A DNA stretch of 64,000 nucleotides from CADCVW01 sp964251385. Its GTDB lineage: Bacteria > Pseudomonadota > Alphaproteobacteria > Sphingomonadales > Sphingomonadaceae. The DNA lies in assembly GCA_964251385.1 (NCBI GenBank), contig CAXUJK010000002.1, positions 558,001 through 622,000 of the forward strand. Reading direction: 5' to 3'. A program made the position numbers and the translations under genes. The first letter of the stretch is position 1. Every line of letters starts with the position of its first letter. This document shows, in pieces, positions 36,169 through 43,570 of the stretch. The notes beneath the pieces were generated by a model that ran no database searches, was not told where the DNA came from, and saw nothing but the letters and a program-made list of their open reading frames with translations.

Positions 36169-37106
36169 ACGGCCACCGGCGCGGCGATGGGAGCGTGCGG
36201 ATCATAATCCTCGACCATGAAATCGTCGATCGCGTAATCGAAGATCGAGGCCGGGCGTCGCGTGATCCGAAGCTTCGGTGCCCCGCGCGGTTCGCGGGCG
36301 AGCTGCTCGGTGACGAGATGCTCGTGGTTGAGGTAGACGTGGACGTCGCCCCCGCTCCAGACGAGCTCCCCCGGCTCCAGATCGCACTGCTGCGCCAGCA
36401 TGCGGAGGAGGAGCGCCGCCGAAAACGCATTGAATGCGAAACCGAGCCCGAGGTCGCAGGATCTCTGCCAAAGCATGCCCGACAGGCGACCGTCCGCGAC
36501 ATGGTATTGATAGGTCATATGACACGGCGGCAGCGCCATTTGATCGAGTTCGGCGACGTTCCAGCCCGTGAAGATGTGTCGACGGGACGCGGGGTTCCTG
36601 CGCAGGCCGTCGACGAGGACCGCGATCTGGTTAATGCCGGGCTCCACCTTGCGGTACAACCCCGCTTGTTCGTCCGCCTTTTCGTAGCAAGGCCAATCGA
36701 CCCACTGCTTTCCGTACACCGGGCCGAGATCGCCCCACTTCGCGGCGAACGCGTCATCCTCGATGATCCGGCCCTCGAACTCGTCGCGGGTGAGGTTCTC
36801 TCCCGTTGCGGCGCGAAAACGTGCGAGCGGCCAATCGGTCCAGATATGAACCTTCTGCTCCACGAGCGGTCGGATGCTGGTATCGCCGCTCAAGAACCAT
36901 AGCAGTTCGCGCGCGGCTACCTTCCACGCTACGCGCTTCGTGGTCAGTAGTGGCACGGCGTCGTCAGCTAGCGAGAAACGCAGCGTTTGCCCAAAGAGCG
37001 ATCGCGTCCCGACGCCGGTGCGGTCACGCCGTTCGTCGCCAAGCTCCCATGTCCTGCGCACGAGGTCGAGATACTGGTCTTCGAAATGCGGACGCTGACA
37101 TCGCAA
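36165..37106 (-). CDS. thyA: Thymidylate synthase carried by the island (phage-like)
   Basis: A complete 313-residue ThyA. DRTGVGTRSLFGQTLRF and PASRRHIFTGWNVAEL are the dUMP-phosphate Arg regions, LPPCHMTYQYHV holds the catalytic Cys, QRSCDLGLGFAFNAF the folate and dUMP Asn region and DVHVYLNHEHL the closing motif. The longer middle insert and the DLGPVYGKQW motif resemble phage T4-type enzymes. It methylates dUMP to dTMP with methylene-THF. It is only distantly similar to the truncated host thyA next to it, so it is not a duplicate. It overlaps the recombinase gene by 4 bp and is probably the cell's only working ThyA unless another is present elsewhere. Confidence 0.92.
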   Translation of the reverse strand: MRCQRPHFEDQYLDLVRRTWELGDERRDRTGVGTRSLFGQTLRFSLADDAVPLLTTKRVAWKVAARELLWFLSGDTSIRPLVEQKVHIWTDWPLARFRAATGENLTRDEFEGRIIEDDAFAAKWGDLGPVYGKQWVDWPCYEKADEQAGLYRKVEPGINQIAVLVDGLRRNPASRRHIFTGWNVAELDQMALPPCHMTYQYHVADGRLSGMLWQRSCDLGLGFAFNAFSAALLLRMLAQQCDLEPGELVWSGGDVHVYLNHEHLVTEQLAREPRGAPKLRITRRPASIFDYAIDDFMVEDYDPHAPIAAPVAV

Positions 37107-37264
37107 GCTGAACCCCCTGACGAGGCCGACCTTATCCTATTCTGAAGAACCGAACAAGAACGACTTCCCTGTGAGTGTCCCGTTTTGCAAAGCGCTTGGG
37201 TCGCTGATTGACGCTGCGGACGATGACAAAATCTCCTCAACCCTAGCGCCGGGACGGCACAAAA
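37107..37264. promoter_or_regulatory. Island terminus and leader of the island thymidylate synthase
   Basis: The 158 bp between the host thyA break (37264/37265) and the island thyA start are the right end of the integrated element. They must also carry the promoter of the island operon. On the minus strand, TTGTTC and an AT-rich ATAGGATAAGG block around 37130-37150 are a plausible but weak promoter. No clear terminal inverted repeat is recognised. Confidence 0.5.
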
Positions 37265-37792
37265 GAACGGCAGCCCCAAAAACACGTCGGCGCTGCGCTG
37301 GTAGAGCTGCAGGTCGAGCCGCCCGTTCGCTACGCGTGTCTGGAAGAGGCAATGGCATCGGGCGAGCGCCATGGCGCCCAAGTCGCCCGGGTTCCACGCG
37401 GACACGATCTGGCGCCGGGAGGCGGGCTGTTCTTTGATCTGCGCGATGAGGTCGGCGATCTGGTCGACATGTCCTCCGTCCGCCGTCTGCCAGTCGCGCC
37501 ACTGCTTGCCGTAGACGGGGCCCAGCTCGCCGTCCGCGTCCGCCCATTCGTCCCAGATGCCAACGCGGTTTTCGCGCAGCCACGCGACGTTGGTCTCGCC
37601 ACGCAAAAACCACAGCAGCTCGATGATGATCGAACGCAGATGCAGCTTCTTGGTGGTCACGAGCGGAAAGCCGGCCGACAAGTCGAACCGCATCTGGTGT
37701 CCGAAAACGGACAAGGTACCCGTTCCCGTGCGATCCTCCTGGCGCGTACCTTCGTCCAGGATGCGCCCCATTAGGTCCAGATAGGCGCGCAC
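37265..37792 (-). pseudogene. thyA: Host thymidylate synthase, truncated after codon 176 by island insertion
   Basis: From ATG 37792 the sequence is a canonical bacterial ThyA: MRAYLDLMGRILDEGTRQED, DRTGTGTLSVFGHQM, GPVYGKQWRDW, PASRRQIVSAWNPGDLGAM and LARCHCLFQ with the catalytic Cys at residue 146, the same number as in E. coli. Similarity ends exactly after QRSADVFLGLPF (residue 176); the next residue should be the dUMP-binding Asn of the NIASYALL block. Instead the frame runs into unrelated DNA. The C-terminal 90 or so residues are absent from the whole window. The gene follows the methyltransferase and prfB in a core operon. Non-functional. Confidence 0.9.
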
Positions 37793-37793
37793 C

Positions 37794-38495
37794 TTACGTT
37801 TTCGCGGCCCCGCAACGCGGGATCGCCGACGGCTGCGGCCGGGGCAGCGTCGGCGCGAACTGTGCGAAGTAGCTCTCGCCGTCCGCCAGCTTCTCGAACT
37901 TGATCTGCGTATAGCCGAGCGCCCGAAACTCGCAGCGAAGCAGATCGGGCGGGGTGCCGTGGCTGGCGGTCGGGCGGTCGGCGTCCACGACCACGACGCT
38001 GCCTCCGGCCTTGATGCTTTCCCGCAGGTGCCACAGGAACTCGGCGGGCTGTTCGATCTCGTGATACATGTGGATCATCAGAACGCGGTCGAACGAGGCG
38101 GCGGGCAGTTGCGGGTTGTTGGGCATGCCCAGCCGCACCGCGACATTGTCGAGCCGCTCGCGCTCGACGCGCTGCGCCAGCTTGTCGCGCGTGTCCGCGA
38201 TGATGTCCTGCGCGAGCACGCGGCCGGTCGGCCCGACCAGCGGGGACAGGCGGATCGTGTAATAGCCCTCGCCCGCGCCGATGTCCGCGACCGACATGCC
38301 GCGCGTGATCCCGGCCAGCCGCATCACCGTCTCCGCCTCGCCCAACTTGTCGCGTGCATCCTCGTTCGAAAAGCGCGGCGACACGATGCTGGCGACGGGG
38401 CGGTAAGGCGGCGGGAAGCCGGATGTCGCGGGTGCCGAAGGTTCGCGCCCGCATCCAGCCAGCAGCGCCGACGCGATAACCGCCTTAATCCACAT
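37794..38495 (-). CDS. SAM-dependent methyltransferase with lipoprotein-like signal
   Basis: A 233-residue class I methyltransferase. The N-terminus MWIKAVIASALLAGCGREPS has a lipobox-like LAGC with Cys15, so the protein may be exported and lipid-anchored, odd for an enzyme using cytoplasmic SAM. Motif I is VADIGAGEGYYTIRLSPLVG near residue 68, then VRLGMPNNPQLPAASFDRVL and MIHMYHEIEQPAEFLWHL (post-motif region), as in the periplasmic-looking Methyltransf_11/UbiE-like group common in proteobacteria. It overlaps the end of prfB by 11 bp and ends 2 bp before the thyA start, so it is part of a prfB-MT-thyA operon. Substrate unknown. Confidence 0.85.
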   Translation of the reverse strand: MWIKAVIASALLAGCGREPSAPATSGFPPPYRPVASIVSPRFSNEDARDKLGEAETVMRLAGITRGMSVADIGAGEGYYTIRLSPLVGPTGRVLAQDIIADTRDKLAQRVERERLDNVAVRLGMPNNPQLPAASFDRVLMIHMYHEIEQPAEFLWHLRESIKAGGSVVVVDADRPTASHGTPPDLLRCEFRALGYTQIKFEKLADGESYFAQFAPTLPRPQPSAIPRCGAAKT

Positions 38496-39612
38496 CGTCG
38501 ACCTCCACCGTCTCGCCCGTCACGCGCTGCGATAGCGCGGCCGCCATGAAGCGGTCGAGGTCCCCGTCGAGCACCTCGCCCGGCGCGGTCGACGTGACCC
38601 CCGTGCGCAGATCTTTCACGAGTTGGTACGGCTGCAACACGTACGACCGGATCTGGTGCCCCCAGCCGATGTCGGTTTTCGCGGCGTTGGTCGCGCTCGC
38701 CTCGGCTTCGCGGCGCTGCAGTTCGGCCTCGTACAGCCGCGCGCGCAGCTGCTTCATCGCTTCGGCCTTGTTCTTGTGCTGCGACCGCTGATTCTGACAC
38801 GACACGACGATGTTGGTCGGCAGATGCGTGATCCGCACCGCGCTGTCCGTCGTGTTGATGTGCTGGCCACCGGCGCCCGACGCGCGATACGTGTCTATCC
38901 GCAGGTCGCTGTCCGCGACCTCGATCGCGATCGTGTCGTCGATTTCCGGGTACACCCAGACGCTGGCGAAACTCGTGTGGCGGCGGGCGGAGCTGTCGTA
39001 GGGGCTGATGCGGACGAGGCGGTGCACGCCCGACTCCGTCTTGGCGTACCCGTAGGCGTTCTCGCCCTTGAGCAGATAGGTCGCGGACTTGATCCCCGCC
39101 TGTTCGCCGCCGTGATAGTCGATCAGTTCGACGGTCATTCCGTGGCGTTCGGCCCACCGCGTATACATGCGGCTCAGCATTTCGGCCCAATCCTGCGACT
39201 CGGTCCCGCCCGCGCCCGAATTGACTTCGATATAGGTGTTGTTCGCGTCCGCCTCGCCCGCGAGCAGCGCCGCGACCTTGTCGCGCTCGGAGCGGATCGC
39301 CAGTGTATCGAGCGCCTTGACCGCCTCGTCGGCGAGCGCCGCGTCGCCTTCCGCGTCGGCCATTTCCATCAGCTCGACCGTGTCCGCAAGCTCGGTCTCG
39401 ATCGCGCGCGTCGCCCCGATCGCCTCGTCCAGCCGCCGCCGCTCGCGCATCACGTCCTGCGCCGCCTTTGCGTTGTTCCACAAGGCCGGGTCCTCGACGC
39501 GCGCATTGAGCTCGTCCAGCCGGGCCAGCGCGCGGTCCCAGTCGAGGAAACGGCGCAGCAGGGCCAAGGCGGCATTGATCTGGTCGATGGAGGCTTGCGC
39601 TTCTGCGCGCAT
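38485..39612 (-). CDS. prfB: Peptide chain release factor 2
   Basis: A 375-residue class I release factor. The catalytic GGQ is in SGAGGQHINTTDSAVRI near residues 246-248. The codon-recognition region is RISPYDSSARRHTSFASVWV, an SPY variant of the SPF tripeptide of RF2, and RSQHKNKAEAMKQLRARLYE follows. It releases peptides at UGA and UAA. The frame is continuous from the ATG, so the autoregulatory programmed frameshift of many prfB genes is absent, which is common in alphaproteobacteria. It is followed by the methyltransferase and, originally, thyA. Confidence 0.95.
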   Translation of the reverse strand: MRAEAQASIDQINAALALLRRFLDWDRALARLDELNARVEDPALWNNAKAAQDVMRERRRLDEAIGATRAIETELADTVELMEMADAEGDAALADEAVKALDTLAIRSERDKVAALLAGEADANNTYIEVNSGAGGTESQDWAEMLSRMYTRWAERHGMTVELIDYHGGEQAGIKSATYLLKGENAYGYAKTESGVHRLVRISPYDSSARRHTSFASVWVYPEIDDTIAIEVADSDLRIDTYRASGAGGQHINTTDSAVRITHLPTNIVVSCQNQRSQHKNKAEAMKQLRARLYEAELQRREAEASATNAAKTDIGWGHQIRSYVLQPYQLVKDLRTGVTSTAPGEVLDGDLDRFMAAALSQRVTGETVEVDDVD

Positions 39613-39633
39613 GGTAGTCCTTTGAAGGGGGTA

Positions 39634-39704
39634 GTTCCCCGGCGAAGGCCGGGGCTCAGCCTTTCGTAGCTGCCGAGGCTAGGCCCCGGCCTTTGCCGGG
39701 GAAC
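39634..39704. repeat. REP-like intergenic palindrome
   Basis: GTTCCCCGGCGAAGGCCGGGGC and, 27 bp on, GCCCCGGCCTTTGCCGGGGAAC are near-perfect inverted repeats of 22 bp in the gap between mrcA and prfB. Each arm is itself partly palindromic. Short palindromes of this type recur between genes in sphingomonad genomes. It may also end mrcA transcription. Confidence 0.8.
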
Positions 39705-39725
39705 ACCGTTAGCGCCGGCGTCTCG

Positions 39726-42281
39726 TTAGTAAATCCCGCCGGCCTTCGTCAGGAAGTCGTCGGGCGCGTCCTCCTCGGGCTCCTCGCGACGCGCGACCAC
39801 CTCGCGACGCTGCACGACCCCCTTCTTCTTGACCACCCGGATCACCGCGGGCTGCGCCAACAGGTTGCGTTGGATCGTGCGGCGCGGTTCGGATTCGGGC
39901 TTGAACGCTTCCCAGATCACGCCCGACTTGGGGTCCTCGCCCGAAGGCCAGCCCGCATACACGCGCCGCCCGGACCGCCGGTCGATCCGCACCATGCGCA
40001 CGCCCGCGGGTGCCGCGAACGGCACGACGGGCATGTCCTTGTACGCGACCTGCGCCCATTGCTTGAAGATCGGCGCGGCGATGCGTCCGCCCTGCGCGCC
40101 GTGCCCCAGGTCGCGCGGCTGGTCGTAGCCGACGTAAAGCCCCGCGACGATGTCGGGCGACCCGCCGACGAACCACACGTCCTTGGGACCCGTCGTCGTG
40201 CCCGTCTTGCCGAAGAGCGGGCGCTTGAGATCGCGCAGGCTGGTCGCCGTCCCGCGCTCGACCACGCCCTCCAGGATATGGACCATCTGGTACGCGGTCA
40301 TGGGGTCCATCAGCTGCTTGGTCCGCACCGGCGGCCGCGGCATCGGCTTGCCGTCCCACTGCCGGTACGTCGCCTTGCACGGCACGCACTCGCGATTATC
40401 GGCGCGCGCGATGACCTTGCCGCGGCGGTCCTGCACGTAATCGATCAACGTCGGCGTCAGCGCCTTGCCGTTGTTGGCGAGCATCGCATAGGCGTTGGTC
40501 AGCTGCAACACCGTCGTATCGCCCGCGCCCAGGCTGTTGCCCAGGAACGGCGCGTACGGCTTGCCGGGCGGGCTGATCCCCATGCGCTCGGCGGTGCGCA
40601 CGATCTTGGGCATGCCGATCTGGCTCGCGGTGCGCACGGTCATCAGGTTGCGCGACTGTTCGAGGCCCCAGCGCATCGTCTGCGGCCCCGCGCCGCCCGA
40701 ATTGCCGAAATTGCGAAAGGTCTTCCAGCCGAGGCCGGCACCCTGGTAGACGGAGAACGGCCCGTCGACGATGATCGACGCGGGCGTCATCCCGTTGTCG
40801 AGCGCGGTCGCGTACACGAACGGCTTGAACGTACTCCCCGGCTGCCGATACGCTTGAGTGGCCCGGTTGAAATCCTTGCCGCGGATGTCCCAGCCGCCCT
40901 GCATCGCGACGATCCGGCCCGTGCGCACCTGCTCGGCGACGAACCCGCCCGAGATTTCGGGAACCGAACGCAGCGCGTAGTTTTCCCCGTCCTTCTTGAC
41001 CGCGATGACCATTCCCGGCCGCAGGAACGAAAACGCGGACCCGCCGACCCCGCGTTTGGGCATGGACGCGGCCCAGGACGGCATCGTGCCCGTCGTCCCA
41101 TCGGAAAAGCCGAGCTTGGCGACGGTGCCGATCTTCGACAGCACCACGGCGCTGCGCCAGTCGTCGTAGCCCGCGCCGAATTTCGCGATGGCGAGCCGGT
41201 TCGCCCAATCTCCGTCGATATCGATCGACAGCCCCGGATCGCGCCAGCGCCCGCCGCCTTCGAACCGGGCGAGTCCGTCGCGCAACGCCTGGCCCGCCGC
41301 CTTCTGCAGCACCGGATCGTACGATGTCCGCACCCACAGACCGCCGGAGTAGACGCTGTGCGGCTGCACCCCGTCCTTGTCCGTCTCGCCATATTTATCG
41401 ACGAGCGAGCGGCGCACTTCCTCCATGAAGTAGCCGCCGACATTGGCGAACCCGCTCACACGCCCCGCGGGCACCGCACCGATCGGCTCGGCCGCCGCGC
41501 GTTGCCGGAAGGAGGCGGTGATGAAGCCGTTCTCCTCCATCTCCTTCAACACATAGTTGCGGCGCGTGATCGCCTTTTGCGCGTTGCGTTCCGGGCTGTA
41601 CCCCGACGGCGCCTTCGGCAGCACGGCGAGATACGCCATCTCGTGCAGCGTCAGACCGTCGACGTCCTTGTCGAAATAGGCGCGCGCAGCGGACTGCACG
41701 CCGTACGCGTTGCGGCCGAGGAAAATCTGATTGAGATAGAGTTCAAGGATCTGCTGCTTGGATAGAACATCTTCGATCTTGCGCGCGAGCAGCGCCTCGC
41801 GGATCTTGCGCGTGTAGCTGACCTCGTTGGTGAGCAGCAGGTTCTTGGCCACCTGCTGCGTGATCGTCGATGCGCCGACCGGCCGCCCGCCGCTGCGCGC
41901 GTTGGCGACGATCGCCGCGACGATGCCGGCATAATCGATGCCGTGGTGCGTGAAGAACGTCTTGTCCTCCGCCGACAGGAAAGCCTGTATGAGCAGCGGC
42001 GGATACTCGTCGAAGCTCAGCTGAACCCGACGTTCGCGCGCGAACGTCTGCACCGGGTTGCCGTCGATCCCGCGCACGTTCGACGGCAGCGGCGGCTCGT
42101 AGCGCAGCAACGAGCGGGCGGACGGCAGGTCGCGCGCGAACAGCGCCCAGATCGAGATCAGCCCGATGATGCCTAGGATCGCCAGGTAGGCAAGCCACCG
42201 CACCCAGCGCCGCATCCACAGGCGGCCGAGCGCGCCCGTCTTGCGGTACAGGACGAAGCGATTGGGGGGAGCGGAGGCCAT
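39726..42281 (-). CDS. mrcA: Penicillin-binding protein 1A (bifunctional transglycosylase/transpeptidase)
   Basis: An 851-residue class A PBP. A single membrane helix (WLAYLAILGIIGLISIWALF) is at about residues 29-48. The GT51 domain follows, with the catalytic Glu in SAEDKTFFTHHGID near residue 104 and GASTITQQVAKNLLL near 138. The transpeptidase has STFK in QPGSTFKPFVYATALDNG near 484, SRN in EQSRNLMTVRTA near 540 and KTG in FGKTGTTTG near 690. The region before the transpeptidase (about residues 300-430) fits the OB-like insert of PBP1A. It polymerises and cross-links peptidoglycan in the periplasm. Downstream of the amidase on the same strand (45 bp), a common alphaproteobacterial pairing. 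Confidence 0.95.
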   Translation of the reverse strand: MASAPPNRFVLYRKTGALGRLWMRRWVRWLAYLAILGIIGLISIWALFARDLPSARSLLRYEPPLPSNVRGIDGNPVQTFARERRVQLSFDEYPPLLIQAFLSAEDKTFFTHHGIDYAGIVAAIVANARSGGRPVGASTITQQVAKNLLLTNEVSYTRKIREALLARKIEDVLSKQQILELYLNQIFLGRNAYGVQSAARAYFDKDVDGLTLHEMAYLAVLPKAPSGYSPERNAQKAITRRNYVLKEMEENGFITASFRQRAAAEPIGAVPAGRVSGFANVGGYFMEEVRRSLVDKYGETDKDGVQPHSVYSGGLWVRTSYDPVLQKAAGQALRDGLARFEGGGRWRDPGLSIDIDGDWANRLAIAKFGAGYDDWRSAVVLSKIGTVAKLGFSDGTTGTMPSWAASMPKRGVGGSAFSFLRPGMVIAVKKDGENYALRSVPEISGGFVAEQVRTGRIVAMQGGWDIRGKDFNRATQAYRQPGSTFKPFVYATALDNGMTPASIIVDGPFSVYQGAGLGWKTFRNFGNSGGAGPQTMRWGLEQSRNLMTVRTASQIGMPKIVRTAERMGISPPGKPYAPFLGNSLGAGDTTVLQLTNAYAMLANNGKALTPTLIDYVQDRRGKVIARADNRECVPCKATYRQWDGKPMPRPPVRTKQLMDPMTAYQMVHILEGVVERGTATSLRDLKRPLFGKTGTTTGPKDVWFVGGSPDIVAGLYVGYDQPRDLGHGAQGGRIAAPIFKQWAQVAYKDMPVVPFAAPAGVRMVRIDRRSGRRVYAGWPSGEDPKSGVIWEAFKPESEPRRTIQRNLLAQPAVIRVVKKKGVVQRREVVARREEPEEDAPDDFLTKAGGIY

Positions 42282-42326
42282 AGGGTGCGGCTTCTAGAAG
42301 ATTGCGACGCGATTGAAAACGAAGGT

Positions 42327-43172
42327 CTAGCTTGCCGACCGCCGGTCCCGCTCGGCCTTTTCGCGCGCGAAATGCGTCTCGATCGCGCGCGCCATTCCGG
42401 TGGCGATGCGTGCCTGACCTTCGGACGACACCAGGAAGCGCGCGTCGCCGTCGTTGGTCAGATAGCCGGATTCGAGCAGCACCGCCGCCGTATCCGCGGC
42501 TTTCAGTACAACGAAACTGGCGAAACGGTGGTACTTCTGGCGGAACGGCACGCCGCGCCCGGACGCCTCGCGCTGCAGCAACCCGGCGAATTCGGCCGAG
42601 TTGGTCATCGTCTCGCGCTGCGTCAGATCGGCCAGGATCGCGCGCACGCCCGGATCGCGCGTCGGCAGGACGATGTCGCGCGTGCCCGCCCGGTTGTTTT
42701 CCGCCGTCGCCAGCCGTGCGGCCTCGATATCCGACGCGACCTCCGACAGCGTGTAGATCGTCGCGCCGCGCGCGCTGGGGTTGGGGGCGCTGTCCGCGTG
42801 AACCGCCACGAACAGGTCCGCGCCAAGCCTGCGCGCCAGAGCGACGCGGCCGGGCAGCGACACGAACACGTCGTCGTCGCGCGTCATCGCCACGCGCACG
42901 CGTCCGGACGCGACCAGTTCGTCCCGGATCGCGCGCGACACGGCGAGGTTGACGTCCTTTTCGTAAAATCCGGTGGCGGCGGAATAGGCCCCGGGATCCT
43001 TGCCGCCATGGCCCGCGTCGATGACGACGAGCGGACGCCCGCTTCCCCGGGCCTCGACGACCGGGCGCGCCGTGTCGTCGGCACGTCCGCGTTGCGCGAC
43101 GGCCGCCGCCGTGCCCAGCATGCCCGCGAGCGCCACGCCCGTCACGATCGTCTTCAATGCTCGCAAGCTCAA
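42327..43172 (-). CDS. N-acetylmuramoyl-L-alanine amidase (AmiC type)
   Basis: A 281-residue zinc amidase. The N-terminus (LKTIVTGVALAGMLGTAAAV) is a signal peptide. The Amidase_3 domain begins PLVVIDAGHGGKDPGA (first zinc His), then TGFYEKDVNLAVS (zinc Glu), DLFVAVHADSAPN (second zinc His) and VLLESGYLTND near the end (catalytic Glu). It cuts the amide between MurNAc and the peptide in the periplasm during septum splitting. It lacks the AMIN targeting domain, so it is the short version. Divergent from rne and upstream of mrcA. Confidence 0.92.
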   Translation of the reverse strand: MSLRALKTIVTGVALAGMLGTAAAVAQRGRADDTARPVVEARGSGRPLVVIDAGHGGKDPGAYSAATGFYEKDVNLAVSRAIRDELVASGRVRVAMTRDDDVFVSLPGRVALARRLGADLFVAVHADSAPNPSARGATIYTLSEVASDIEAARLATAENNRAGTRDIVLPTRDPGVRAILADLTQRETMTNSAEFAGLLQREASGRGVPFRQKYHRFASFVVLKAADTAAVLLESGYLTNDGDARFLVSSEGQARIATGMARAIETHFAREKAERDRRSAS

Positions 43173-43570
43173 GCTACGCTACCCACCCACCGTCACGTAC
43201 CACTACGCCTACACGCGATATGTTCACAATCTCACTCATTAACCATCTCTTTACGGCCATGTTGCCGCGCGTGATTTGCGGTGCTAGCACTTGCGCTTCC
43301 GACGCGGTTCCAACCCGTCGGTCCGTCCCGCGCCCTATCGTCGCGCGGACGTTCTAGGTTGACGCTGCATGACGCATTCACCCCTCTCGTCGCCCGCAAC
43401 CGGCTTTCCGCCGGCGGGCGAGTTTGGGGTTGCCGGAACCACCGGCCGCGGCACGCAGCAGACACGATCATCCCCGCAACCGTCAGGTGCCGCCGCGATA
43501 CGATACGCGCGCTCCGGCCCGGCTTTCGGCGCGATGCCCTCATGGCAGGCGCGCCCATGGAGACTACCCA
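43173..43570. promoter_or_regulatory. Divergent leader region between the amidase and rne
   Basis: About 398 bp with no convincing gene. The left part (43195-43260) is AT-richer and should hold the amidase promoter and the start of the rne transcript. The right part is very GC-rich with several possible hairpins, for example around CCGGCTTTCCGCCGGCG near 43400-43420. RNase E is often autoregulated through its 5' leader; a long structured leader here fits that, but I cannot model it. A GGAG at 43560 sets the rne start. Confidence 0.5.

Noticed and set aside
36968..37792. A 274-residue thymidylate synthase-like protein
   Set aside because: Only the first 176 residues are ThyA; the rest is island DNA and an out-of-frame overlap with the second thyA, so it is a truncated gene, not a variant enzyme.
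38485..39612. Programmed frameshift in prfB
   Set aside because: The reading frame is continuous from start to stop, with no in-frame UGA near the N-terminus.
39693..41765. A 690-codon plus-strand frame opposite PBP1A
   Set aside because: Antisense shadow; PBP1A on the minus strand has all catalytic motifs.
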